Shown piece by piece: positions 1-11,276 of a stretch of DNA of 64,000 nt (positions within the stretch are counted from its first letter, which is position 1; every line of letters starts with the position of its first letter). Position numbers and translations under genes: made by a program. A model generated the notes under the pieces. The model ran no database searches and was not told the origin of the DNA. It was given only the letters and a program-made list of their open reading frames with translations. Where the stretch lies: NCBI GenBank assembly GCA_003254925.1, contig QANZ01029088.1:112256-176255 (forward strand), in the 5' to 3' direction. This stretch comes from Chamaecrista fasciculata (taxonomy: Eukaryota; Streptophyta; Magnoliopsida; Fabales; Fabaceae).

Positions 1-322
1 AAAGAGGAAGAAAAAAGAAAAAATGATGAGTGAAGAGAGAAAGTTGTAAGTGTAATAAATGAGGGTATTGAAAATTACTATTTTGCTAAATAGTTTTTTT
101 ATATTTGTATTAGAGTATAGGTAATTATAGGTATTTGAGTAGGGGTATGTTAGTAATTGGATATGAAATATGTAATGAAATGAGTTTGTAATGAAGTGAT
201 ATTTTTGTAATGACTTTATAATTGCAAAACAAACACCCATATAGCACTGTAGATGAAGTTATGTAATGAAAATGAGGATAATGAAAAGATAATGAAAAAG
301 TAATCACCACCCAAACAGGCCC
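1..322. mobile_element. right end of a MITE-like element cut by the window edge
   Basis: AT-rich sequence ending near 322 in ACCCAAACAGGCCC, the inverted form of the GGGCCTGTTTGG terminus common in plant hAT-like MITEs. The inside is built of variations on GTAATGAAAATGAGG. The left end lies outside the window, so family and target duplication cannot be fixed. Bases 323-512 hold no recognisable feature beyond the likely 3' UTR of the MYB gene. Confidence 0.35.
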
Positions 323-512
323 TTAAAGTAATTTGGTAAACTTAAATTCAGATATGTTTAATCTATTCGCGTGAGAATAAATTACATCGGGGAAGTAAAA
401 AAAAAAGAAAAAAGATCTCGCTGTAGCTTCTGCATCCACCATAACGCCTAAGCGCGAGACCACGTTTCAGAAATCACTGAAACCCACATTTGAGAATTCA
501 ATGCTAGTGAAG

Positions 513-2943
513 CTATTTACTGGTAGAAAACAGAGAAGAAGAAACCAACTCCATCAAATCCAGTTCTCTCTTTCGTTCGGCACCGTCTTGATACCCCAGT
601 TTCTGTAAATCCATGTTCACATCTTGATCTCCATACCCAGAGCATAGTGATGAACTGGGTGTTCCATTTAGCAAGCGAGACAGATAGAGATCAGATTGAT
701 GAAGTTTATCATCTACCTTCATTTTATCATCTGGGTATGGATTTGAACAGGCAAATCCACCTTTAGTATTACTAGTCACATCACGCTCACCACTTGTTTG
801 ACAAAAGTCCCACAAGAAGTGGGAACTTGCAGAATTGTCAGAGTGCTTGTAATCTACAAGAGGCTTCTGGTTCCGATCATTCTCTGAGTAAAACTGTAGC
901 AGATAGAGAAGTTCATCATCGTAGGGTTCAGCTATTAGTGGTGGTGCATCAACGTCATTCATGACAACCTCAGAGGTTTGGGCTTCATTTTCTGGGATGA
1001 TATGGATGGGTTTGTTGATGGAGGTGTTGCTGGTGATGAGGATCTTACTTCTGATGTAATCTTCAAGAACGGATGAGTGTGGCTTTCGATTTGAGGTGTG
1101 TGTGCTTTTCTTCTTCCTCCTTGAATTTTGCCTTCTTTTTGTGGCATTCCAGTGGTTCTTTATTGCATTCTCTGTTCTTCCTGGAATGCTCTTTGCTATT
1201 TCTGCCCACCGATTCCCCACCTTGGTATGTGCTTCTACTAATATCCTCTCTTCTTCTTCACTCCAACTATCTTTCTGAAAATGTTGCTTCATTTGTGTTA
1301 TAATTACTCTAATGAGAATTTATAAAACATTATGAAATCAATACAAACTAGAATACATGCTTGGGCGATGCAAGGATCTTATATAATATATTATTAATTT
1401 ACAAGTATCATATTTACTTATAAAAAATTATTCAAAATTTAAATTTTTCACTATCATGTATTGTTTTTTTATTCATCATTTCATTGATTTTAATGTAATC
1501 AAGTTATCTTAATAATTGATGTGCAACTACTGAAATTTGTATAGCATTTGAAAATAATTAAATTTTATCATACAAATGCATAGTAGATACTATATTAAGG
1601 TTATCACAATGGTTATTAGAAAAAAGAGTAAAATAATATCTAATTAACTAATGGAAGTTAAATAATTTACTGAATGAGTATAAAATAAATACTGTTCTCT
1701 ATAAAACTCATTGTATGCCCAGAATTTACATATATAAGATGTTAATGAGTTCATACTTTATTGACCTTTTAATAATATATATATATATATATAGAAGGAA
1801 TTGTAATCAGACATCTAAGTTGTAGTTTGATTAATTGAATTAACAAAACGGTGGACGAATAAATCATGTGAATTATATATAAACGTGATTTAGGGAAGAA
1901 ATTAATTAAATGGAAATTGTGTGAAAAGCAACATCGATCCAACCAAATATGAAAAACCAATGATTAATTATGAAATTTTACATATCCACCAGAATTCGTT
2001 TTTACTTTCTATGTCTACTTTTCAGCAATAATTAATTAGAAGGATTTTTGCAAGATGCCAATTTAAGAGATGAATCATTGGTCTAATTTGTATCTAATAC
2101 TAGATACTGCATAGTCAAGATCAAGACAGACATCTGTTGACTAAAACAAACAAGGTAATCTAGGAAATCTTTGCTAAATTATATTTACTCGTGTTAAGAT
2201 TTGTAGAAATTAAGAAGATCCATATCATCATGCAAGCCCTAGGGTTTGTAAGAAATAAGAATAGGAATTGACAGATTAAGATAAAGTGAGATTTTTTTTG
2301 AAAAAGAAAAAAGAAAAAACCTTGATATCAGGGCGCAAATGATTATGCCATCTCTCTCGACACTGCTTGCCGGCTCTTCCCTCCATCTCCTCAGCTATTT
2401 CAGCCCATTTTCTTACACCATATTGCTTCACCAACCCTACTAATTTCCTTATTTCCAATACAAGAACAAAAATAACAATCATCCAATACAAGAAAAAATA
2501 ACAATATGAGAAAGCCATTCATATTTGTAGAATGCCAAATTACAAATATATACGTAAAGGGTTTGTGTAGAAAGTTGTGTGTACCTGTCTTCTTCATCAG
2601 TCCAATTTCCTTTGATCAAACTCTCACTGGACACACTCTTGCTTCTTCCCCCCACCACTTTGCCATTTCTCTTCCCTGAAACTTGCATGTCTTCTTTCCG
2701 ATACAATGTTGAAATTTGGGTCTGTGTCAAATTATTCAAAACCTCCTGATCATTGGTTAACAATAACCTATCAGCAAAACCAGGACCTTCAGTGTAATTA
2801 GGCCACATGTTCATCTTGTAATTTGAAGTGCCAGAAGAACCAAAGCTGCACAAATGGTTGCTCTGTCCAACATGGATATGTGGCTGTTGGCCGCATAAGA
2901 ACCTATCTATGGCACTCAAGGGTGGACCTGAAGATCTATACAT
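513..2943 (-). CDS. R2R3-MYB transcription factor, MYB98/MYB64/MYB119 clade
   Basis: Nuclear DNA-binding factor. Exons on the minus strand are 2943-2585, 2447-2321 and 1274-513; phases agree and give 415 codons with the stop (414 aa). R2 is about residues 111-162 (starts [10 protein letters not shown], contains [17 protein letters not shown]) and R3 about 163-213 ([10 protein letters not shown] to NHWNATKRR), followed by a basic tract SRRKKK that may act as a nuclear signal. The repeats look closest to Arabidopsis MYB119/MYB64, with MYB98 near; that clade acts in female gametophyte and synergid cell programmes. The N-terminal 110 and C-terminal 200 residues are low in recognisable motifs. The start is the ATG at 2943; the frame stays open upstream to 3108, but that stretch is unlike coding DNA. 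Intron 2 is about 1.05 kb. The clade is firm; the exact orthologue is not. Confidence 0.88.
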
Positions 2944-3009
2944 GGAAAGGAAAAGTTTATGATGAAGATGGTGGTATATCAAATTACAAAAAGGTGGTTT
3001 ATATGGACG

Positions 3010-3026
3010 TTTAATATATAATTCTA
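3010..3026 (-). promoter_or_regulatory. putative TATA box of the MYB gene
   Basis: Minus-strand TATATA-type motif roughly 70-80 bases before the MYB start codon at 2943. The spacing would leave a short 5' UTR. TATA-like strings are common in this AT-rich DNA, so this is only a candidate. Confidence 0.3.
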
Positions 3027-3770
3027 TTTGTGAGAAATTAAAAACCCCATAATGAATAATAAAATGGTGGACAATGAGGCTTATTCCGAGCCCCATAATG
3101 AGCCACATGGATTAAACACCCATTTATTTGTGGTATTTCCAAACGGCTGGGAATTAAATGTTTTGTAACTACTCAGCTTCCTCTCTCACAAAAATGTAGG
3201 GAGTGGAGAGGGATTAGTGGATTGGTTATAAATCTATATTTACTACTCAATATTTATTTATTTATTTTCTATGTTGCATAAAAAACACCTTTGCTGCATG
3301 ATAATTATATGAACTATAAACATAAACTCTAATTTTTCACTTTAATTTTCTATAATCATGTGAAAAATAGTTGAACTTTTATTTTGTCAATATTGAATTA
3401 TTATTAGATATATCTACCATGATCTAATCAATGGCAAGCATTCATATGTATTGAATATGTTTAATTATATATGATTATTTGAAGTTCAAACCTATGTATT
3501 AGTAGCTAGTAATTTTAAATTTCTAATATTTCTTGAACTCCAAATATGATTCAGGATCTTTATTTTGGGTGATGCACAAATGAAAGCTAAATATATGTGA
3601 GTGTGAAACTCGTAGAACCATTTGCAGTCGATGATGATATTCCACGTTTGTTGCCTTCTTAATAAAGGTGTTTTCATGATGGAATAGTCCGGACATTGAA
3701 CACTCGTATGGGTTGTAATTTCGACGTTGTGTCTCTTCTTGGCATTAATTATTTTCACAATCAAGTACTA

Positions 3771-4106
3771 CTCCCTCTCCCTCCCCTCCGGTTCTATATA
3801 TCTGATATTTTGGAGAATTTTTTTTTTCCGGTTCTATATATCTGATATTTTGAAGAATTTTTTTTTTCCAAAATATTTGATGTTTTACAAATTCAAGAGA
3901 ACATTAATTATTTTGTTACTATTTTATCCCTATTATATATAGTAGAGTCATAAATGAATAAATATTTCCAAGTAATTTAATAGGGATAATTTAGTTTTTT
4001 TATCTCATTTTTCTCTTCATTATATTTTAGGTGAATTAATCATTTTCTTAACCTGTATGCATTTACCTTAAACATCAAATATAAAATATAAAATATAAGA
4101 GAGGAG
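3771..4106. mobile_element. Stowaway-like MITE (Tc1/mariner type)
   Basis: Starts CTCCCTCTCCCTCCCC and ends AGAGAGGAG, with TA on both sides (3769-3770 and 4107-4108), as expected for the CTCCCTC-ended Stowaway family with TA target duplication. Near its left end a unit of about 40 bases containing CCGGTTCTATATATCTGATA is present twice in tandem (about 3788-3870). It has no coding capacity. The two ends are not perfectly matched, so it is probably old. Confidence 0.6.
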
Positions 4107-4221
4107 TATTAACAAGACTCAAATTTCCATGTTCAATCTCATGCAGGCCCAATTAAATCGAGACACAAGCTAAGAGAACAAAATTCGTTTGAAATAATTA
4201 TGAATATTTTGAGTTTTTAAT

Positions 4222-4270
4222 TTACAAGTTCATGTCTCAGGCCAAAAAAAAAAATTACAAGTTCATGTCT
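4222..4270. repeat. oligo(A) micro-insertion flanked by a 16-bp direct repeat
   Basis: The 16-mer TTACAAGTTCATGTCT occurs at 4222-4237 and 4255-4270. Between the copies lies a 17-base insert, CAGGCC followed by eleven A. The layout is that of a retroposed tail with its target-site duplication. It belongs with the other micro-insertions listed here. Confidence 0.6.
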
Positions 4271-4470
4271 ATTCAAAGTCAATTATTTTTACATATAACA
4301 TAAATATTTTTTATATTAATAAAAAAAACAATTATGAAATTTCTCTAAACCTGAACTCGTATGTATGAAAATCTATCTATTTGTCGGTCCAAAAAAATTG
4401 AAGCCTCAGGCCTCAAGTCTATGTCAGAGTCCAGTTTTAGTATTTTGATAATCATCTTATAATGTAAAAT

Positions 4471-4514
4471 AAAAATAGTAGTAAGTTCTCACCAAAAAAA
4501 AAATAGTAGTAAGT
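4471..4514. repeat. oligo(A) micro-insertion flanked by an 11-16-bp direct repeat
   Basis: TAGTAGTAAGT, preceded by A bases, is found at 4476-4486 and 4504-4514 around an insert TCTCACC plus an A run. It has the same architecture as the insertion 250 bp upstream, with the tail also ending CC(A)n. Confidence 0.55.
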
Positions 4515-4869
4515 AATAAGTATAAATGGAACATACTATTATTATTTTTTTTCGTAGAATATGATCCATTACTCAAGTAAAAGGTTCAGTACAAACCAGT
4601 TTAAAAATGTTTTTTTTTTGGTTACACTATTATTAAATTTGGTCCAAGGTACAAAGGAATAAGGATGATTAAAATGATTTTTTTTAATAATTACCTGAAA
4701 ATTATATTTTTTGTATTTAGGTTTATGTTCGAAAATTAAATAACTGAATTTGAATATGAGATTTTTATTTCAGAAAATTTTTAAATCTAAGTTCATATAG
4801 AGGGATCAATCCACTGTTTAGACATACTAAATAAATGATTTTTGAAATTAAATTAAATAAACCTCTTTG

Positions 4870-5460
4870 CCGTGAGAGTTTTTTCTGGGTGAAACTTTTG
4901 GTCGTCATTATCTCAGCGGCGGTAGTCCTCCTTCTAGTTATATAGTTTTGTGGCAACGACGTTTTGGATCAGGGCTCTCACGACGGTGTTCTGTGGCAGC
5001 GAATCTGGACTAGGAATTCCACGACGACTTCTGGCTTCCACAACGGCTTCGTGGTTTGGTTCTAGTTTGGTCTTGAATTTTGGGTGCTCTTCCATGGAGT
5101 CATTTCATTTTATTATCTTATTTTTGTTGCTTTGAGTCTGTTATGTCTTTTTTTAGAACAACCATTGGGGTTGTATGCTGTCATGTTTGGAAGGGTTTGT
5201 CTCTTTTAGATAACTTTATTTATGTTTTCCGTTTTTTAGATAGTTGTAGCTTTAGTTGAATTCTTAAATCTGCTAACTTGGCAGTTGATTATCTTGTCAA
5301 TTTGTTTAAAACGGTGATGAGTCCTGTGGATGAGTTGTAAACCTCTCTCTCACCTTTGTCAGTTGATATCTTATATTGTGTTGTTGTTTATGTAAGGAAG
5401 AGATTGACTATTTTTACCTTACTTTTGAATGAATTATGTTTCAGATAAAAAAATTAGGAA
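4870..5460. other. unidentified less AT-rich stretch, possible old retroposon or transcript remnant
   Basis: The base composition is less AT-biased than its surroundings, around a GGCGGTAG...CGACGACG segment. Downstream comes T-rich sequence resembling a 3' UTR, then AATGAATTATGTTTCAGATA and an A run near 5450. This could be the 3' part of a plant LINE or a processed transcript, but no conserved protein motif was found in any frame. The open frame at 4950-5135 is not considered coding. Confidence 0.2.
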
Positions 5461-6368
5461 GTTATATTAGTAAATCAATAAGTTAAGCTTCAAAATAAAT
5501 ATTTAATTAAAAACAATGAAGTATTACTTTAACACTTTATTTAGCTATATCTCTGGACATTCCGGAAATAATTATATTTTAAAAATCCCCAAAGATCATC
5601 CTATTTATATTGAACAGAGATGAATTATTTTTTCCTAATTAAAGCCATCACATATAATTCGTTATCTGTGTTTGGTTATTTACAATAAAACAAAAATATT
5701 TGTTTTTTAGTATATGCAAGACAACAACAACAATGACCCATATATACCTTGTTGGGTAATATCATGGTAAATAGTTTAATTAAAAAATAAATTGAAGGGC
5801 CAGTCTCCGGAAATCTTGGAGGATGGCTGTATAAAATTGTTTATATTTGCATGGGAAAAAAATAATAAAATAGGATATACACATATAGAACTTCACGACG
5901 TCACATGGTTTTGTTGTGTGGCTATTTGTTCTAATAATGTTTCCATTATGTATGTCTATGATTCACACTCACACATATATAAATACATATATACACCACA
6001 TATGCACATATACAACTTGGAATCTTTGGCTCAATGGACCGACACATGTGAGTGGGGGAATTTTGCAAAATCTCTCATTTAATTTCGTAGTGGATCATTC
6101 AATAATATTAATTTTATGTTTTTTCATAATTGAAAATTATTTTCTTATTCAATTTAATTGAGCGATTGAATTGTTACATCTTTTTATAGGTGATTGTCCA
6201 TTGTCTTTAATAGATGATGGTATTTCAGATCAATTTTTTTCTAGACGAATACCTCTCGTGACTAATGAAGAAGTGCCTAGTAGCGCTAATGCAGTTCAAC
6301 AGTAATGATGAAGTCTTATAATTGAAATGGTGGCTCAAAATTTTGGCTGGACTTTTGAATTCGAAATA

Positions 6369-7293
6369 AGGAAAAATGTAATAAGAACCCTTAAACTGTT
6401 GATCATTTAGAAGTAGGTCCTTAAATTATCAATTTTGAAAATCAAATCCTTAAACTTTAAAAGTTTAGGAATTAGATCATTCCATTCATTTTTTCACTAA
6501 CGGTGTTAATTATTATTAGGATAAATTACACTTTGATACTTTGTGGTATTCTCTGTTAACATTTTGGTATCCTAAGCTTTAATTCTAATAGAAAATTAAC
6601 GGAAATTGGCATTTTTGGGGATATTTCGTAATTTTAACCATCTTTGGAAAAAAAAGAAAATTTCAATGTAGGAAAAAGAGGTTGAAATTACTAAAACACC
6701 CATAAATATTTAAATATCTTCAAAATAGTCCTTAAAAACACAAAATTTTAGACCTTAATAGGACTAGATTGCAAAATTTTTCCACAATTGGGACTGTTTT
6801 GTAATTATATCTTCTGCCCTATATTTTACAAATATTATGTTTTGACCCCAAAATTCTTTTATATTTTTCATTTTAGTCCCTAGATAATATGTATCCAGGG
6901 ACTTGTTTGTAATTTTTTGAAAATATTAAGGGTCAATATATAATTTTTGTAAAAGTTGTTATGGTTAAAATTACAAAATAGCTTAAAAATTCCAATTTTT
7001 GTTAACTTTTTAACATAATTGAAGTTCATGGTACCAAAGTGTTAACGAAGAATACCAGAGGGTAAAAAAATGTCACTTTTTAAAAAATAGGGTACCAAAG
7101 TGGAATATGGCTAAATCACAGGGTACCAAAGTATAATTTATCCTAATAATAATTAACATCATTAGTGAAAAAATGGATAGAAGGATCTAATTCCTAAACC
7201 TTCAAAGTTTAAGGATTTAATTTTCAAAATTGATAGTTTAAGGACCTACTTCCAAATGACCAAAAGTTTAAGGGGTCTTGTTACAATTTTTCC
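6369..7293. mobile_element. compound foldback element, one inverted repeat inside another
   Basis: Outer arms 6369-6518 and 7144-7293 (about 150 bp each) are inverted copies; they begin GGAAAAATGTAATAAGAACC and end GGTCTTGTTACAATTTTTCC. The 625-bp core (6519-7143) has its own inverted ends, GGATAAATTACACTTTG on the left and CAAAGTATAATTTATCC on the right. It matches the TTTGGTACC family also seen at 38629, 42799 and 56835. No open frame. Either one MITE inserted exactly at the centre of another, or it is a single element with two-part ends. Confidence 0.65.
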
Positions 7294-7405
7294 CTCTGAA
7301 ATAATTATCATATGCGTACTAATTTTAAGAGAAATTCAACAACGCAACATTTGCTATATGTATTGTGTAAGTTTTATATTTACAAATTTTATCATTGCAT
7401 TGTCA

Positions 7406-7456
7406 AAGCGTTAAGGATGATTTTCACAAAAAAAAAAAAAAAGCGTCAAGCATGAT
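7406..7456. repeat. oligo(A) micro-insertion with imperfect 16-bp direct repeat
   Basis: AAGCGTTAAGGATGAT (7406-7421) and AAGCGTCAAGCATGAT (7441-7456) differ at two positions and flank TTTCAC plus a run of A. The mismatches suggest it is older than the others of this type. Confidence 0.45.
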
Positions 7457-8768
7457 GCATAGACAGTGAATCAAAAAAGCTTCTCTAACCATCCCCTTGT
7501 TTAACCAAAACCAAAATATATAGTTGTTCCATACTAGATTTTAAAATTTTTCAAATGGCATAGTAAGTGATGTTAGGACTTATTTTATTATAAAATAAAG
7601 TGATTCCTTATATAAAAAAAACACCAGTTAATTACATCAAGTGTAAACAGCTCAAGATTATATGTATAGTTGTAGTTTATGGAAAAAAAAAAAAAACATG
7701 TACTAGCTAGCGCCACTATGCATATGTATGATATAATTTAGAATTGATCCATTTAAATTAATATTCACTGTACACCGTGCTTTATTTTTCAGTGCACCAA
7801 TCTTTATTTAATACCGTCGCGTGTCATCAAATCATCACCGACCATCTAGTTGACTTCCAAGCTTTCTTCGCACTGTATAATCATTCCCATCTCATTAATA
7901 TTAAGAAAAAGACTTGTATAAATTTTGTGTATATTTAATCACAAATCTTATTAATATTAAAATTAATAAAAATAATATTGTATTTTTTATTAAATAATCG
8001 TATTAGTGTAGCCCTTAATATTATCCCTCGTGACCTTAATAGCCTAACCAATTCAGTCAACGTGAACTTCTCTTTCATTAAACAACTTTTCTTTCCTAAA
8101 ACGCGGCTTTTAACACCGCGTGATGCCAATTTAAATATTTGATCAGGGTAGGATGGACGGCCAAGATGAAGCGATAAAGTATGTGCAAGATGCGTGTAGT
8201 AACATGGGATTTGAAATATTCAAACCGACTTTGGGAACTTGCACGACACTATTACACGTCAGCATAAAGGGACACGTGGAGGACACACAGATGACTTTGA
8301 TGCGTGAAAGTGAATTTTAATTTTACAACTCATTTTCTCTCTTTCTTTTTCTTTTCGATCCCTTATCCTGTGTTTTAGGAAATAGCCGTTATTTGGAAGT
8401 CTCTCAAGGATTATTTCATATGCAGATGCTGGCATGTACTGTCAAACTTCATTTTTGTCACGTAAAGGGAAATTTGTTCTAGAATTTTTTAGTAAAAAGT
8501 CGTAGTTAATTTTTTTTTTGGGATTATTAGTAAATGTCATCAAGACTTACATTTAATACATAATAATTATGTCAAGGATTTATGTGGAAAGGAAAAAAAG
8601 TTACGCACTAGTGAAAAATGATCAGGTACGAGGAATCCTTCGAACTTCAAAATATTGAAAAATGGAGGTTTTAACTTTTAATCGACCCAAAAAATGGTGT
8701 TTTAAGAAAAGTATTTATTTTTGACATTAAAGTAATGGCCTAATGGAGAAACCAAATTTGAAATGTCT

Positions 8769-8815
8769 ATGATTTTATAACTGATTCAATTAAAAAAATG
8801 ATTTTATAACTGATT
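8769..8815. repeat. 11-base A-ended micro-insertion with perfect 18-bp direct repeat
   Basis: ATGATTTTATAACTGATT is present at 8769-8786 and 8798-8815; only CAATTAAAAAA lies between. A perfect 18-bp duplication around 11 bases is too long to be chance. Confidence 0.55.
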
Positions 8816-9509
8816 ATTAAATCTCATTAATAAGGAAGAATTTTAAGTATACAAAAAAATTGGTGAAAAAATTTTCAAAATGAATGCTCCTCCTAATGGC
8901 TTATTTGGCCGAATTTATGGAGGGCCAAAAATATGTTTTTTTTTTTATCGTTACACTAGATTTTTTTAATTGCAAAAAGAAAATATTTTTTTTTAGAAAT
9001 ACAAGAGGTAAATATTTTTCCCTTTTATAGAATGGTACCTTAATTCAAAATATTAATTGTCATAATTATTTCTAGCTTTTCTTTCCTCATACATATATGT
9101 TTTTCTAGTAAATTGTATAACAAAAATAAAACCTTTCCTAAAAATATTAATTGCTCACACATAAATTAACTTCCAAATATTCATAAAACCATTCATCAAA
9201 ATCAGGCAAACAAACATTTGCAAAATATCTTAACTAAATTCAAATAATTTCCTTTTTGCAAGATTCTCAAACTTCTAAAAATCTCAAAAATTGAAATGCC
9301 TAGGTAAAGCAAGAGCGTTAGGCTTAAAAAAGGTTAAAATGTTTCTACCATAATGGAATGGAGAACAGCAGCGTGAGATTACGTGGCACAGACTCCATGA
9401 TTATTAAGAATGATGGTTAGGCATAAATAACAATAATAATAATAATAAAATATATAAAATTAAATAAAATTTGGGAAAGTGGTATAATAATATGGCATAT
9501 ACTTTCCCT

Positions 9510-9516
9510 TATAAAA
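9510..9516 (+). promoter_or_regulatory. putative TATA box of the CIPK12-like gene
   Basis: TATAAAA within CCCTTATAAAAGC, about 250 bases before the start codon at 9768. The predicted leader would include the pyrimidine-rich CTCTCT tract at 9666-9715, a usual feature of plant 5' UTRs. Confidence 0.5.
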
Positions 9517-9767
9517 GCATCTCTTCCACTTATTTGGCCCAAATGTTGCTCATTTATTTATTTTCACAAACAAAAAGTCGTCAGCAAATCAAAACCACAC
9601 AGGCACACACTCTTCTCTTCCAATTTCCTAACCTCAATAAGGAGGCCTATCACTAGAAAACACATATCTCTCTCCCTTTGCTGATTTGCTCTCTCTCTTT
9701 CTCTCTCTCTCTCTGTTTCTTCTTTCGATTTTCTTCAATAAAGATCGAAATTTTGAGCTCGCCGTCC

Positions 9768-11276
9768 ATGGCGGACGTCGTTTCGAAGAACCCCACAAAC
9801 CCTACTACTAGCAGTAGCAACAACTCCAGCAAAAAAGCAAGCGGGAGTAACAATCTCTTATTGGGTCGCTTCGAAACAGGAAAGCTGCTTGGCCATGGAA
9901 CTTTCGCGAAGGTGTACCACGCGCGCAACATCAAAACTGGCGAAGGAGTGGCCATCAAGGTGATCGACAAGGAGAAGATTTTAAAAATTGGGTTAGTGGC
10001 TCACATCAAGCGCGAGATCTCCATCCTCCGACGCGTTCGACACCCAAACATCGTGCAGCTTTTCGAGGTCATGGCAACGAAAACCAAGATCTATTTCGTC
10101 ATGGAATACGTGCGTGGCGGCGAGCTATTCAATAAGGTCGCAAAAGGAAGATTGAAAGAAGAAGTCGCCAGGAAGTACTTTCAGCAATTGATTTCCGCTG
10201 TAGGGTTCTGCCACGCGAGAGGGGTGTACCATAGGGATCTCAAACCCGAGAATTTGCTGCTCGACGAGGATGGTAACCTTAAAGTTTCCGATTTTGGGTT
10301 GAGTGCTGTATCTGATCAAATTAGGCAAGATGGGTTGTTTCACACTTTTTGTGGGACGCCTGCTTATGTTGCCCCTGAGGTTTTGGGGAGGAAAGGGTAC
10401 GATGGGGCGAAGGTTGATCTTTGGTCATGTGGGGTTGTTTTGTTTGTGCTCATGGCCGGATACTTGCCTTTTCAGGACCAGAATGTCATGGCAATGTATA
10501 AGAAGATTTACAAGGGTGAATTCAAATGTCCCAAGTGGTTCACGCCTGACCTATCTCGCCTTCTCACTCGTCTTCTTGATACAAACCCACAAACCAGAAT
10601 CTCCATCCCCGAGATTATGGAGAACAGGTGGTTCAAGAAAGGGTTCAAGCAGATAAAGTTCTATGTGGAGGATGATAGGCTTTGTAAGCTTGATGATATT
10701 TTGGACAAGGATGATGATGTGGAATCATTTTCAGATTGCTCAATTTCTGAATCTGATTCTGAGATAGAAACCAGGAGGAGGAATAATACTTCGTTGCCAA
10801 GACCTGCAAGTTTGAATGCTTTTGACATAATCTCATTCTCTCCTGGTTTTGATCTCTCTGGTTTGTTTGAAGAGAAAGGGGATGAAGCAAGGTTCGTGTC
10901 TGGCGCGCCAGTGTCAAAGATCATATCAAAACTGGAGGAGATTGCTAAGTTGGTGAGCTTCACTGTGAGGAAGAAAGATTGCAGAGTGAGCTTGGAAGGT
11001 TCAAGAGAAGGCGTGAAGGGACCATTGACAATTGCTGCAGAGATATTTGAGTTAACACCTTCTTTGGTGGTTGTGGAGGTGAAGAAGAAAGGAGGGGATA
11101 AAGAAGAGTATGATCAGTTTTGCAACACTGAATTGAGACCTGGACTGCAGAATCTGATGGCTGAGGAATCTGCTTCTTCTTCTTCTGATTACTTTCCTAC
11201 TACAACATCTACAGAATCTTCGGAAATATCATTTGATATCCAACCTTCAGACCTCATACCTTCAGATACTGAGTAG
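9768..11276 (+). CDS. CIPK12: CBL-interacting protein kinase, CIPK12/18/19 type (SnRK3)
   Basis: Intronless Ser/Thr kinase of 502 aa. CIPKs are recruited and activated by calcium-bound CBL sensors and phosphorylate ion transporters and channels. Visible parts: a Ser/Asn-rich N-terminus (1-30); glycine loop [10 protein letters not shown] (41-50); catalytic Lys64 in [13 protein letters not shown] 155-157; DFG 175-177; APE after [20 protein letters not shown]-binding motif starting at Asn350 ([19 protein letters not shown]); and a C-terminal PPI-type region. The activation-loop segment [16 protein letters not shown] and the tail resemble Arabidopsis CIPK12 and CIPK19 most. The ATG at 9768 (CCATGG context) is preferred over an upstream in-frame ATG at 9678, which would add a hydrophobic extension read from the CT-rich leader. 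All kinase residues are present, so it should be active. The symbol denotes the clade; CIPK18/19 are equally close names. Confidence 0.93.
   Translation: MADVVSKNPTNPTTSSSNNSSKKASGSNNLLLGRFETGKLLGHGTFAKVYHARNIKTGEGVAIKVIDKEKILKIGLVAHIKREISILRRVRHPNIVQLFEVMATKTKIYFVMEYVRGGELFNKVAKGRLKEEVARKYFQQLISAVGFCHARGVYHRDLKPENLLLDEDGNLKVSDFGLSAVSDQIRQDGLFHTFCGTPAYVAPEVLGRKGYDGAKVDLWSCGVVLFVLMAGYLPFQDQNVMAMYKKIYKGEFKCPKWFTPDLSRLLTRLLDTNPQTRISIPEIMENRWFKKGFKQIKFYVEDDRLCKLDDILDKDDDVESFSDCSISESDSEIETRRRNNTSLPRPASLNAFDIISFSPGFDLSGLFEEKGDEARFVSGAPVSKIISKLEEIAKLVSFTVRKKDCRVSLEGSREGVKGPLTIAAEIFELTPSLVVVEVKKKGGDKEEYDQFCNTELRPGLQNLMAEESASSSSDYFPTTTSTESSEISFDIQPSDLIPSDTE

Larger units (their letters stand above)
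2944..9767. other. intergenic region between MYB and CIPK12-like genes
   Basis: About 6.8 kb without a credible host gene. It holds a Stowaway-like MITE (3771-4106), four oligo(A) micro-insertions (near 4238, 4487, 7422 and 8787), an unexplained less AT-rich stretch at 4870-5450, a large foldback element (6369-7293), and a CACGTG G-box core at 8273-8278. The last ~300 bases are the CIPK12-like promoter and leader. The remainder is AT-rich sequence in which nothing is recognised. Confidence 0.6.

Noticed and set aside
4950-5135. Open frame in the less AT-rich stretch
   Set aside because: Short, no conserved motif, and no splice partners found.
9678-9767. Upstream in-frame ATG extending the CIPK12-like protein by 30 residues
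   Set aside because: The extension is read from the CT-rich leader; relatives start at the ATG at 9768 or later, which has better context.
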